Assembly: GCA_963920765.1 (NCBI GenBank)
Contig: OY987247.1
Span: 3,162,001 to 3,226,000, forward strand
Direction of reading: 5' to 3'
DNA: 64,000 bases
Source of the DNA: Ulota crispa
Lineage: Eukaryota; Streptophyta; Bryopsida; Orthotrichales; Orthotrichaceae
Position 1 is the stretch's first letter; each line of letters begins with the position of its first letter. The position numbers and the translations under genes were made by a program. The notes below the pieces were generated by a model. That model had not been told where the DNA came from. It did no database searches and saw nothing but the letters and a program-made list of their open reading frames with translations. Below, piece after piece: positions 1-11,817 of the stretch.

Positions 1-759
1 AGAAAATGAAGCAAGGGGAACCGTGCTCAAAAACATTATACTCCCCACGCTTGGAACTTAGATTGGGGAGGATTCACTGCTAAAATGGCAAAAAGGGTGC
101 TTGATGCACTCAACCAAATCAGAACTTTTGACCACACCATTTTGGAGATTATGATAGTCAAAGGACAATTGACTATGTGGCAATTGGCCAATTTGGGGGG
201 GGGGGGGTCCATGGATGTGGATGCAAAAGTTCATGCCTCAAAGGAGGCTCTTTTGATGAAATTTAGGTAGGGAATATGGTTTATAAGTATCTTGCTTGCT
301 GCTAAATTTGGTGATGTTTTGACATTCACAAGGTGCTTTTTCAGAGGCCCAAAGTTGCAAGGCTCACATGGCATGGTGGACAATAAACGAGGGACATATA
401 TAGCTCTAACCTCCACAAAGACACGGCTCTTGATGATACAGTTGCAAAACCCTTCTCTAATTTAAGGCATGCAAGCCAAAGCACCTCTAACAGTATGGGG
501 TCGGCCATATCCGGTGGTCTCTATCATTGCACCTAAACCCTCAATCACATGAAATGAAGTCCTTGAGTACTATTGTCATACTTAACTTGCACGATTTACG
601 CTTGTAGAAGTGGTGAAACCCCCATTGCCCACTTTGTGGCATGAGAGTGGTATTGTAGCTTAAACCAAGTACAATTTTCTGGGCAGTACAGTTTTGATTT
701 GAACTTGATTGATTTCGGAAGGCGATATTTGGAGAGGTGGCCAGGTGGGGCGCTCAGGG
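1..759. other. AT-rich flank without a recognised gene
   Basis: No exon with family similarity was found. There is a run of 13 G residues near 195-207 inside a 61-residue open frame that I do not trust. The stretch ends with the right terminus of a TTAA-type element (next entry). Its left end was not located. Confidence 0.5.
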
Positions 760-764
760 GTTAA
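748..764. mobile_element. Right end of a TTAA-type miniature element
   Basis: The sequence GCGCTCAGGGG followed by TTAA (761-764) matches the right end of the element at 14112-14850 (CGCTCAGGGG then TTCA). The left partner is either degraded or outside the window, so only the terminus is called. Confidence 0.45.
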
Positions 765-1109
765 AGTAAGTGGTGACAATAAAGAAATCAATATCATGGT
801 GAATAATTAGAAAGCAAGCATACATTCAAAAACATTTTGTGCTAAAAATGTGGAGTACATTAGAGATACCTATGTTACAATAATGAAACATTAGAATTAG
901 AGTTTGGTTTCAGAAATGCTGTCAAAGGGCTTTGACCTTTAAAAGCTTTTGCATTCAAAATTTAAGTTCTTTTCTTAGATTTTGCCAAAGTATATAATTT
1001 TTGTCATTGAGTGCCTTACAAAATTTAGCTCTTGTTGACACTCAATTTAGCTGAATCATAACCTTAAGTTTTTTTTGTTCTTCTCATCTCTCACATGGGT
1101 AATGGCATA

Positions 1110-1190
1110 TGACAATTTTTTGAATTAAGACTGACAATTTTTTGAATTAAGACTGACAATTTTTTGAATTAAGACTGACAATTTTGCTGA
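1110..1190. repeat. 22-bp tandem repeat, about 3.5 copies
   Basis: The unit TGACAATTTTTTGAATTAAG plus AC repeats head to tail with almost no variation, and the last copy is truncated at TGACAATTTTGC. The near identity of the copies implies a recent expansion. There are no unique spacers, so it is not a CRISPR array. Confidence 0.85.
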
Positions 1191-2308
1191 AAAAATCCAA
1201 CAAGTTCTCACCTAATTGTAAACTCACTCAAGAGAATGAGACAGTTGAATTAATGACAAAATTTAGGTAAAACAATTTAGGTGGAAACCCAACCTACTTC
1301 CTTTGGTAAGGACAAATAAAATTGTATTTATCTTTGTATCCTATCTCTTCCATTAGGTGAGAGACACTGAAGTGAAACTAATGAATTGAAAAGGCAATTT
1401 AATTGAGTCAATAGTAACTACTCCCACCTGAAAACCACCAAATCTGAATACCGCCAAGTCCTGTAAGAGGTGAACTTAGCAGCATTCTTATGATTCACGG
1501 CTCGGCTTCAGACCTTAATGAATACCAATATTCACTCACACAGTAGTAACTTACTACCCAAAAAAGGAAGACGAAAGAAAAAAATTCACAATGACATTCA
1601 AAATATCACAGAACTCGCCTGCTAACTTCTTATACAAGGAGTGAATCACTCAAAAGGAACGAAACCCCAGGTTCACTACATTTATCATCGAACTTGCAAA
1701 TACAAACACAGAGAACTTGAAAGGAACATTTTGTACAAACAGCAACTTAGCCCCAGATCGCCTGTACGTGTATTTAACACCAAGCCGAAATTCCATGTGA
1801 CTAAAAAGAAAAAGAAAAACTATTGAGCTCAACGTCACTTAAAAAAACTCTCCAAATCTGATGACCCTCGGAGAATTCACTCGGACGCTCCTCACGTTTC
1901 TCACAATTTCTTTCGCCAAAATTTTGCTGCCATCATGTAAGTCAAGCTTGCTTGACCAGTAGTGGCTAGAACCATCCCCCAACCCCCGAAAAGAACCAAC
2001 TTATATTCTTCCTCTTAAAAAACGGAGTAGACTCATACTAACCTTCTGTTACTCTCAGTTTCATCCACCTCGGGTTCTTCATCGGTCAGCTATAATTATC
2101 CAAAAAGGTTATAACAGCACACTACACCAGTAGGTGACCACAATGCCGGGTTGCAGTTGAAGTACTGAATTCCGAATGAGAAGAATACCGCAAGGGCTCC
2201 CCAGATGATTCTACCTTGACCCTGTGTCACGTATATTCGAAAAACGTATTAGACTTTCTCCAAAAACAAGCCAGAAACTGTAATCAGAATAATGGAAATG
2301 AGTATAGA

Positions 2309-2555
2309 ACGCGTTATTCGTTAAATCGGGAAAAAGCTTACATTTTGGGACTTTTGAAGGTTTCAGGAGGCCTCCTGAAATCGAGCTCAGCGTTTTTTTG
2401 GGTACACGTGTCGAAGGAGGAATTTGCGAGGGAAAAAATCTTAGTGGCTCAAACTAAATCTGATACCTCTGAATCTGGTTTAAGGTGACTTTTTGGGTTT
2501 AAGGTGGAGTACAAAATGGTACCTCCGTTTTTCCCAATTTAACGAATAACGCGTT
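2309..2555. mobile_element. MITE with AACGCGTTATTCGTTAAAT ends
   Basis: The left end AACGCGTTATTCGTTAAAT is mirrored at the right end (2531-2555), giving inverted repeats of about 27 bp around roughly 190 bp of unique sequence. A related copy in the opposite orientation lies at about 36015-36267 and shares the inner words GGAGGCC and GGAGGAA. The element lies just 3' of the DUSP12-like gene. Confidence 0.7.
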
Positions 2556-2737
2556 ATTGTAAATTAAAAAATTGAGCTACCACGTAGAGAACGAATCCGA
2601 AATACTATCACAAGTTACAAGCTAAAACACAGAAGCAGATACCGTAGTGCTTTACTTTTCATTTGGTGCATTTATGAAAGAGAGTATTTGGTGGAGGTCA
2701 AGCTCCTTAACATTTTGTGAATGAATAAAAACGAAAC

Positions 2738-5700
2738 TTACGTGAGAGAAGAATCCATGTGGCATTTATGCAGCTGAAAAGCTGGAGTGACCCGCGTGCC
2801 GCAACTGCACTGGATGCCTGCCCAGTTAAAGCTACCGAGCCTTGACTCACAGTTCAGACATTGAAGCTTTCCTTCGTACACGCCATCTTGCACTGTGCCA
2901 TCCGAGAACGTGAAATGAGGATACAGCACATAATTCTAGAAAACAAAAAGGGTAAAAAAAAAGCTCCAAAACGTACTAAGAGAACGAGTGAATCATGTCC
3001 TACATTTTTAAACAATAAGAATCAATGTTTTGCCATATACTGTAATCAACTCTTAGTTTCCAGAAACGTACTTTGTATTTGTAGCTTGAGCACTTACGGG
3101 TTAAACCAAGCTCTTGACTAAAAAAGTAAAGTAGAAAAATTATTAACTACAAATACTAGAGTGTATATTTCACACAAAACACAAATGAACAAGCAACTAC
3201 CTTGCATGCTACTAAACAAAGGTTTCGATTTTTTAGTTTGCCAAAGTATGGTCACGTGGCATATCCTGATTATTTATTATGAACCCTCTCATCAACCAAT
3301 CTCAACATCCACAATTGCATATATGCCATTTGTTTATATCCAACAATTGCCTTGGCTATAGACTGTTATGTTGTCCATATTGAGAACACACATAGAGAAA
3401 TACCACAAACATTTTCTGCTAAAACTTCTCTTGAAATAATGAGAAAATTTTAATTGAGAATTAAAGTTCAATGCTATTTAAAATTCATGATTGAATCACC
3501 AAAAAAAAAAAAAAAAGTCACCAGTACCTAATTACAAAATTTCCCCATTAATTTCGCCCCTGTTTCTTCACTACAACAAGGTCATCATCACCCCCACACT
3601 AAATGGTTCTCTTGTTCGTCAATTTTTAAAATCCGGAGAAAATCAAATTCTATAAAGAGAGCAGAAAGGTGTGAACATTCATTGAATTATCACCTGGACT
3701 CATCCATTGCATGGGCTCAACAAAAAGGGAAGTGCATGCAGGGTCATCATCCTCGCCACCCCAGCACCGAGCACCACGCCGTCTCCACCTGAAAGAGCTC
3801 TCACCAGAAACGGGATCGTGAGGAATCACATTCTCCTGACACGCTACCACTCGCTTGCACTTTTTGCAAGAATACGAGGCTTGTAGTGAAGGCGAAGAAG
3901 AAGAGGACACTCCATCTTCCTCACACTTATTTGTGGTGACCACTCCCGGATCGGCAGCATAACGAGAGCTTTCGATCTTCTCCCCCCTCCCAAAGGCTTC
4001 GCCTGGATTGCAAACAATCCTATTAAATAATGCCTTGCTGCATTCTAGCTTGCTGACGCAAGAAGAGAGACTCTCCTTGCCTCAAGCTGTCTATCTGTTG
4101 CTTCCTACTGGAGGGATGGTTGTTAGTATGTGCTTACCAAGATTCTCCAGATGAAATTTCTTGAATGCCCGATTCTTTCGATCCACCACGTACCCCATTT
4201 CCTCAAACAATTGTAACTGCAAGTAATATTTCTCTTGCATTAGTGACATTGTTCAACTCGAGCCTAGTATGCCTTCTTAGCAATAACATGAAATTGGAGA
4301 CTGTGTACAAACAAAACTACAGTCCAGACTGGCCAAAGGTGACCACTTACATACAGTCATTCATGAAAATTTGAGTGAGGTAGTGAATGTCCTAAGAGAA
4401 AGAAAAAACCAAGTCCTATTAGGCAATACAAAAATCTGTTCCGAGTGGAATATTAGATTGAATTCTGTATTTTTTATCTGGGCAACTACTGTTTATGTTA
4501 AGCACCAAAAAAAATATCACAGAGTAGAAAGATTAAGACTAAAATAAAAAATACCTGCTGCATAAACCCGTAGTTCGGGTATACTTTACTACTCACTTGC
4601 TGTAAAGACGCGAGTGCTTCTGCATACGAGAAAGACAAGGCTCTCGTCAGATTTCAGGAAATAAAGAATAGGCTAAGAGTCAAAAAAAAATCTCGCAGAG
4701 CTTGGAAAATAAATCTATCAGTTTGAAACACGTTTTCAAGGCCTTCCACGCACAAATCAGACCATCACAATGTAAAAGGACGTTATCAAAATACTACTAC
4801 GAAGTTTTAAAAATGCCCATACTTACGAACGTGCAACGCAAGAAACATTTATCAACGTCCATTTGAACGAACTGGTAGGATATTAATACTTTTAGCAAAC
4901 CTTACGGTGCCTAAAACAGAGAAAAAGGGGGAAAAGGGGTAAAAAGGGTAAAAAGGAGACGAAGCGAACCATCTACAGTGCATCGATCCAAGCGCATCAA
5001 ATACGCAGTAATTACCGCTGCACTGCAGGTTTCAACAAAAGCACACTGTTAGACAATCTTCATTTATAGAATTGCGAAGCTCAGGCAGCAGCAAACTACA
5101 ATTAGTAGAATTTCATGACCAATGTTTCAGAACTTCGTATAGTAAAAGCCCGCAATCAATTTTAAGGCCATATATGACATATCTTTCGCCTACGTTTGTC
5201 GAAAGCAACAACAGAAAATCAAGGGGAAATTACAAATAGGGGCATGAAAACGTAAAATATTACAAATAGGGTCGCAGTTTCAAAATAATTACAAATAGGG
5301 GCACAATTTCAAAAAGAAATTGTAGATTTTTGTAAGTTTTTTTGGTTTGAACATTAGTTGACTTAGACACATCACATTAAATGTTAGCTAACTTCCAAAA
5401 ATTCTAAAAGTTTTCAAAAATTGCCATTTCCTATACTAAAATTTCTTTATTTAGGCTTGATTTGGAGAGACCATTAAGTTTTTTGGAAGTTAGCTAACAT
5501 TTAATGTGATGTGTCTAAGTCAACCAATGTCCAAACCAAAAAAAATTACCAAAAATTACAAAAAATTACAAAAAATTACATTTTTTTGAAATCGTGCCCC
5601 TATTTGTAATTATTTTGAAATTGTGCCCCTATTTGTAATTATTTTGAAATTGTGCCCCTATTTGTAATATTTTACGTTTTCATGCCCCTATTTGTAATTT

Positions 5701-6205
5701 CCCTGAAAATCAAAAACTAAACCATAGGAAGGGATATCAATATGTGGAAAAGAAGGGAGATGGACAGTAAAGAACGCCATTCAACAACAGAAAATGCATG
5801 AAGACCATGGGATGTAGAGCAAACTTGCCTGCGTGAGACTCCAGCCACACAGTGCACGAGAATCTCGCCATCGCTGCGGCCTTTCTCAATAAACTCCAGG
5901 CAATCCTCCAGATGATCCAACAAGTTCTGGGATTCGATGTCGCGAATAGGCACGATTTTCCTCACCAGTTTGTCAACCTCCACGTCGGCTACATTGACTA
6001 CCGCCAGGCCGCTACTGTCCTCCGCTTCACAGGAAGAAGGCTTCTTGTACTCCAAAGGATCCATGTTTGGCGTGATGAGCGACAACATGTGCGTGACAGG
6101 CGGATTTGGCGATGTCAATACCTCGGCAGCGTCCTTAATGTTGCCTATATACAATCTCTCCCGCACTTTCTTCATCTTCCAAAAATCTCTCTCTGTCTCT
6201 CTCAC
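2738..6205 (-). CDS. DUSP12: DUSP12/YVH1-like dual-specificity phosphatase with C-terminal zinc-binding domain
   Basis: Six exons on the minus strand: 6205-5829, 5022-4970, 4619-4555, 4216-4138, 4002-3694 and 2892-2738. Joined in phase they give 345 residues, close to the family length of about 340. The phosphatase loop HCVAGVSRS (Cys119, Arg125) is split by intron 1, and Asp89 in PIRD is the likely general acid. The zinc domain carries CKKC (237-240), CLNC (306-309), CSC (323-325) and the family signature LGSFNWAG...TPAFQLHK. YVH1-type proteins act in late 60S ribosome maturation and can dephosphorylate Tyr and Ser/Thr. Intron 1 begins with GC (AG|GCAAGT) and contains a foldback element. The start could instead be Met11 (6175). 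The stop overlaps a strong donor, CAC|GTAAGT (intron starting at 2739), so a further exon is possible, but the family normally ends here. Confidence 0.9.
5223..5704. mobile_element. Foldback element with repeated TACAAATAGGGGCA arms
   Basis: Each arm holds three copies of ATTACAAATAGGGGCA separated by TTTCAAAATA-like spacers. The right arm is the reverse complement of the left, ending TGTAATTTCCC. The centre holds a second inverted pair (AACTTCCAAAA / TTTTGGAAGTT). The element lies inside intron 1 of the phosphatase gene. Related arms occur at 31153-32033 and, more distantly, at both outer edges of the 45.3-46.5 kb palindrome. Confidence 0.8.
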
Positions 6206-7624
6206 AAACCTTTCCTCTCTAAATGTTTTACAGCTCCAGTTGATGTTTCCGCAAAGTCACTTTCCACCACTACGCTTCTTGATTCAAACCTTTATTTGCA
6301 CGCACGAAAGAGAAAATCTTCCAACCACTGGAACAGGAAAGGAAAAGATAACAACAACAAAAAACAAATAAATTCAGTGCTCATATTCAAATGCCAAAAG
6401 AAAAAAATTCATACGCAGCAGCAGAAGAATCGTAATCTTGCAATTAATTAAGCCACTTTTCGTTGTTGCGAAAGCGAAAATAAAAATTTCACTTACATAT
6501 AGGATTGCTCTTATTCGAACAATAACACGCAGCCTGTCTCATTCGCTGTTTTGCAATTTTCTTAAAGCCTTGGCACCAAAACGAGACTCTTAAACAACAG
6601 CTACCTCGACGCGCAAATGCTTCGTTTCGCATACAAATTCAATGGAATACTCGCAGCAAGTAATAAAACATGAACTCAATGCTAAATTGCGTTAACTAGC
6701 TCTATAAAAATTCGACTAACTTTCAAACTGCTACGCATATTCCTCTCAAATTTCACCAAACAAATGGAAAAAGTTACGGAAAAAAAATTGAGAGAAATTT
6801 GAAAAGCAACGCTTACCTTGCAAAATCAGGCTTGGAAACGAGATTTTCACGGTTGTGGAATTGAAAAACATACGAATAAAATGCTGGTGGAGGAGGAATT
6901 CGAGGAATTTGGAAGGAGATGCGCGAGGGGATATGAAGAGAGACAAGGCTCGCCGCTGCCGCTTTGTATCCCCTGAGATCTAGAAACGTGGCTAGATTTG
7001 ACTTGAAGGCTTCCGACTTTGGTGTCTGGGCTTTCTATCCCCTGTTATCTGGGAAATTGAGTAGATTTAGTAGAGGCTTCTGTCGCTCTGATGTCTAGGA
7101 ACTGAGTAGATTTGGAAGGGAGGCTCCTGACGTTGATTTCGGGGGAGCGGTGGATAACTGGCTGGATAACCGCGGAAGGTTAGGTTCAATTTCCGTCAAC
7201 CGTGCCGTAAACGAAAGCTTGCCACGTGGTGGCCTGGTAGGGAATCTAGTTATTCTATAACTCCAGAAGAACTCTTAGTTGACAATTAATTAGAATGGGT
7301 ATTATTTGTACTTTTCCTGGTTAGTTAGTTAAAAGCAAATTAGTTTGTGTGTTAGTGGATATCCAAATGCAGGTTTAGTGTTTAAGTGCTTGTGGAGAAG
7401 AAGAGAAGTTCAATAACAAGGATATTGTAAATTAATAAATGCACGCTTTAATGACTTGAGTGCATCTTTGGAAAGTTTTTGCATGTCTTGTTTATAAATA
7501 TTTGAGTAAGTTTGACTTAACATGTAGATTTTGTTGGAGTTTTTGAACCCGCATTGATCGATTTTTTTGGAGTAATTTCGGTGCTCTCTATACTTCTATT
7601 GAGTGCCTAGCAAAGAACTGTAAG
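6206..7624. other. Upstream region of the phosphatase gene with degenerate repeats
   Basis: This should hold the promoter and 5' untranslated region of the minus-strand phosphatase gene. Between about 6965 and 7140 a loosely repeated block recurs two to three times (TATCCCCTG...ATCT...GAGTAGATTT...GGCTTC). No additional coding exon was recognised. Confidence 0.45.
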
Positions 7625-8843
7625 TTAACCCCTAAATGCTTGAGGGCTTTTTTGAGCTTCTAGGAATTTGCTCTAAATTGAACAAAAATTCAACAGGTTG
7701 TATTAATTTTTTTTAAATTACAATTGCATAAGTTCAAACTGGATATGCTAGAGATTACATAGGAAATGAAAACACAACAATGTCACTTATGGATTGAAAA
7801 ATTATAATGTTTGATCGTGAGGGTGTTAAAAACTACAAAAAATGACTTGAAGTCTTTTACTCCTCATTTCACATGTAGCATCTAAAAAACTAGTGACCAA
7901 AAAAATATAAGATTAAAGTACATACTCCCTCTGTCCCAATATAAAGCTCCAAATTAGGCATAGTTCTTGTCCCACTATAAAGCTCCCTTTTGCTAATTTC
8001 AATTGCTGAGGAAGCAGATGTCATGTCCCATGGTCTCATGGGAGCAAGTTAAGCAACTACAGAGCATTCCTCTCCTAGCAAGCTTGCCCTTGCCCATATG
8101 AGGTACCATTATTGCTACTAATCTTTAAATCATCAATAATGAGAAGCTAGCAACATGTACAAATATGGTACTTTTTGCATGGACTTTGGGTGCCCAAACG
8201 GTAACATCAAAGCTAGAGATTTTCCACAAGTAGATGGTATATTGATTCTAGAATGCATGTGTCAATAGAAAAAATATTAAAATAATGAGGAGCCGACAAC
8301 CTTCACAAATTGAGCACAAATATAATACTTTTTGCTTGGAATTTGGGTGTCTAAATAGTAACATAAAAACTTGAGATTTTGCAAATATTTGGTAGGCGGT
8401 ATATTGATTCTAGAATGCATTTTTCACTAGCATAATGACTAAAAATATAGTTAATCCCTCATGGAGAAGTTTTTTGGAGCTTTATAATGGGACAAAGGGA
8501 GTAACATATATAACTTTAATCACTTTATGGCTTTTCAAAATCTCTCCTACAAGTTTTTAAAATGAATTTCTAATGTGAATTTTTGTCCAAGATATAGTGT
8601 ATTTGAGGCTCATTTCCGAGAACTCTCAACACTATGGAAAGTCAAGACTCATGGCTTGCCCAAAATCTTGAATAGAAACATCACTATCAATCATTTTCAA
8701 AATCGGATTTTTGATGCTAAAACTAGACTTCAAAAAGCATAGTTCAAAAATTTAAATTACTAAAAATAGAAACTTAGTTAGGTTTATTGAACTCCAAAGT
8801 GTTGTCAACACCAAAATTTGGTGCCTTAGGTATTTAGGGTTGA
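7625..8843. mobile_element. TTAA-type miniature element carrying a nested Stowaway-like insertion
   Basis: The left end is TTAA-CCCCTAAATGCTTGAGG and the right end is CCTTAGGTATTTAGGG-TTGA. The second copy of the target has one substitution. Outside the nested insertion, the sequence parallels the element at 57161-57782 along its whole length. The internal part 7925-8501 is a separate, younger insertion. Confidence 0.75.
7925..8501. mobile_element. Stowaway-like (Tc1/mariner-type) MITE
   Basis: The ends CTCCCTCTGTCCCA and TGGGACAAAGGGAG are inverted and flanked by TA (7923-7924, 8502-8503), the target-site signature of Tc1/mariner elements. Related copies are at 38714-40028 and 51373-51792. 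It is inserted within the older TTAA element. There is no transposase frame, so it is non-autonomous. Confidence 0.8.
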
Positions 8844-9974
8844 ATAAGGCTCAATTCAAACTAATGACCAATGGAAACATAAAAAGTGGTGTCATGTCTA
8901 GTCTTTCATCCTCCAAAGCACTTCCACGTTATTCAAGAGTGTTGGAGAAGAAAATTGCTACAATGTAAGAGAGTTCCTCTACTGGATAACTTTGAAACCA
9001 TCCTTATAGCAAGTCACAAAACTTCACTATCTTGTACATTGATGTGACTATATTGATTGGTGACATGACAAGTTGAGGTACTAGATAAACCCTAAATGTC
9101 AACACTTTTGTTGACAAAACTAATATTTCAACCAATGAGGTTTGAAATAATTTAATATGGTCGCTTGTGTGAACCGGGCCTAATACATGAGGATATGGAT
9201 CAAAATCCAAAGAGATTTTGTACAGTTTTTGAACACCTTATGAATAAACTATGAATTCTGAAAATTTGTGTGATTTCAGTTTATCTAAGATCATCCTAGG
9301 CTCCTCTCACTTTGAAAAGGTGTAGATTGCAAATAATAATAAAAACTAAATGGGCCGAACGGTTGCAATCAAACAAACTAACTATAATACTTGGTTCCAC
9401 GCAATAGAGAATTAAAATATCAATTTTGCTTGTCCTAATGAGGAACAAGATGAATGATTGAATATTTATACACAAGTTTACAAGTTGAAGGTCTAACAAA
9501 CAACAAGTTGAAAATGGGTTCTTCTAACCTTTCGGAATATGTGGATAAAGCCTACTGATCTACAATCAAGTAAACGTCTTTGACAACCATGATTTAGTTA
9601 GTGAGGTGTGACTAAAACAATATACATAAGAAGAAAAAGATCTAAACATAAAGAAAAAATTGAAAAAGAAAATTATAGGAAAGAAAAAGACATTTGAAAT
9701 GCTCACTAATTGCAATGGACCTATTATTAAACAGTCTTCCATGAGTCAAACACCTACCACTGAGTACTTACGTATCATTTGATTTATGAGGCCTTGATTT
9801 TGGATACTCCTACCATATTTTTAAGATAGAATATTTAGATCTTACTTAATCTTTAAATGTATGAGGCATCAAATTCTAGAGTAAAAATCACCAAAGTTTG
9901 GTGCCTCATACATTTAGGGTTAAGGAATTCATTTAGTAACATTTTTTTGCATGACTACAAAATATATAAATTCT
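8844..9974. other. AT-rich intergenic sequence with a short inverted repeat
   Basis: No gene was recognised. At about 9852-9925 a short hairpin reads TTTAAATGTATGAGGCATCA...GGTGCCTCATACATTTAGGG followed by TTAA. It looks like a minimal or remnant TTAA-type element. Confidence 0.4.
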
Positions 9975-9975
9975 T

Positions 9976-10186
9976 TAGTTCCTAAATGTCCCATGAGGAT
10001 AGCATATGCGTTGATGTGTAATTGACTTTTGTTACCAACAAGAAAGATCTTAAATAACTCTCTAGAACCACATTGATTTATGTTATAACGTCCTTGCTGA
10101 TCTCAAAAACAAGAAAGGTGTGGATCCATTCCAAATACAAAAAAATACCTTGTGTTGTATTGGACGCAAAGGCACTTTCAGGTTAA
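9976..10186. mobile_element. TTAA-type miniature element, diverged copy
   Basis: The interior (TTGTTACCAACAAGAAAG...CATTGATTTATG...CTTGCTGATCTCAAA) matches the element at 46599-46815. The right end is CTTTCAGG-TTAA (10183-10186). The left end is mutated (TTAG TTCCTAAATG). Confidence 0.6.
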
Positions 10187-10473
10187 TATGCCCGAATATT
10201 GTGTATTCTGCTTGGATATGCGTACACATAAAAATCCAACCAAAAGGAAATAATTCCAAATTTGAGTCATTGCCTCATTGAATTATCTGAAATCTGAAGT
10301 GCTCCAAGAGCAAGGCCTACATAAAAAAAAACTTAAAAAAGAAAAAGAAAAAGAAAAAAATGGTAAATTCTAAGGGATAGTGTACCTATTACAGAAAATT
10401 TGGAAATTTTGTGGAGAAAAAGGAATATTTTGAGAATGTTCTATATTTTTACATTGTTGTTGGGTCCCCTTGA

Positions 10474-11113
10474 TTAAGCCCTAATGCCCAATGGTCCCAT
10501 TTCGTGACTGACTGGGTTACTAGGGATGTACATGCCTAGAAAGCCAGCTGGCATAGAATCAGGTCCGTCTTTGATGCAAAATGGATTATGCAAAGTGGAT
10601 AACAGTCAGAATGTGAGGTGGCAGGATACAGTCCAATGGTGTTATGCCACCTGTATGGAGGTGTTCGGTGATAGGTATGTTAGTTTTGCTCGGAGAGGAT
10701 TTGGGCTCAGCCGAATTTTGACCTATCAATATTTAGCCCGTAAAGGTCGAAATGGACGGTTTCCGTCCGTTTGAGTGGGGAAAAAACAGTTTCTGGGTTG
10801 AAAAAAAAACTTGTGACATCCATTTTTTTTATATAAAATGGTCATGGAGAAGTGCTCCATTTTGAAATGTCAAAAATAGTCTTGTAAATTACTCCCACAT
10901 TTTTTAAACTTTAGTTTGTGAGAAGATTGACAACCGTGGTTGAAGGTTTCATGCTGACATAGTTACAATTTTCGTGAGGTCAACTAGCACTATTGACTTT
11001 TGCAATTTTCAAAAATAATAAATAATATGTGGACAACACTATAGAGGTCACTGTTTATTGTAAAACATTATTCCGGGACAAGCACAATGACCACCCCGGT
11101 GTTTAGGGGTTAA
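10474..11113. mobile_element. Possible TTAA-type element, about 630 bp
   Basis: TTAA followed by GCCCTAATGCCCAATGG on the left and GGTGTTTAGGGG followed by TTAA on the right resemble the other family ends, but the terminal match is imperfect. No coding frame is convincing inside it. Confidence 0.4.
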
Positions 11114-11135
11114 TTTTGTAGGGGAGGGGCAGTGG

Positions 11136-11440
11136 GATTTTTGGTTTTGTTTTGGTCAAGGTTATTTTTTTGGTTTAGGTCAAGGTTAATTTTTGGTTTT
11201 GGTCAGGTTTCTTTGTTTGTTTTGGTCAGGATTTTTTTTTTTTTTTTTTTTTTTTTTGGCCTTTGTTTTGGTGAGGGTCATTTTTTTGTTTTGGTGAGGG
11301 TCATTTTTTTGTTTTGGTGAGGGTCATTTTTTTGTTTTGGTGATGGTTATTTTTTTGTTTTGGTGAGGGTTTTTTTTCGTTTGGTCAGAGTTGTTTTTTA
11401 GTTTTGGTCTAGGTTATTTTTTTTGTTTTGGTCAAAGTAA
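11136..11440. repeat. Degenerate minisatellite, about 23-bp unit (TTTTTTTGTTTTGGTGAGGG)
   Basis: Roughly a dozen T/G-rich units run head to tail. The central ones (GAGGGTCATTTTTTTGTTTT) are nearly identical, the outer ones read GGTCAGG or GGTTATTT, and a pure T run of about 29 bases sits near 11231-11258. The Phe/Leu-rich open frame across it is a by-product of base composition. Confidence 0.85.
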
Positions 11441-11817
11441 AACTATTTGCACCCAAGAATGCCAAGCAGGTATGGAAAAGTTGGATAAAATTGGATAGAA
11501 TCAACAATATATGCACGTTCATCCATAAAGTTTAACAATTCTTTTTTTTTCATCCAAATATTGTCAAATTTGGTGTTTGCTTGGGGAGGGATTTGGCAAT
11601 TTCATTTATTTTTTCATCCAATTTTCTCAATGTAATGGTAGCCACTGTTAGATTGAGGTAAGATCAAGGCAAAAAAATTGCCAAGAGAAGAAATTGTGGG
11701 GACGGAGGGGCTCAATTTGCACATACGTGTTTGTGGATTCAATGTGAAAATTTTGAAGGTTTTTACAAAGAAGGGTGAAAGGAAAAATATTCCCCCTACT
11801 TTAGAGCTAGTTAGTTT

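Noticed and set aside
85..270. 61-residue open frame at the window start
   Set aside because: It spans a 13-G homopolymer and shows no family similarity or splice context.
1110..1190. CRISPR-like repeat array
   Set aside because: The repeats are directly adjacent without spacers and the genome is eukaryotic.
5852..6451. 199-residue plus-strand open frame
   Set aside because: It is antisense to exon 1 of the phosphatase gene, whose minus-strand translation has the catalytic loop and correct splice phase.
11132..11320. Phe/Leu-rich open frame
   Set aside because: Produced by the T/G-rich minisatellite; no independent evidence of coding.
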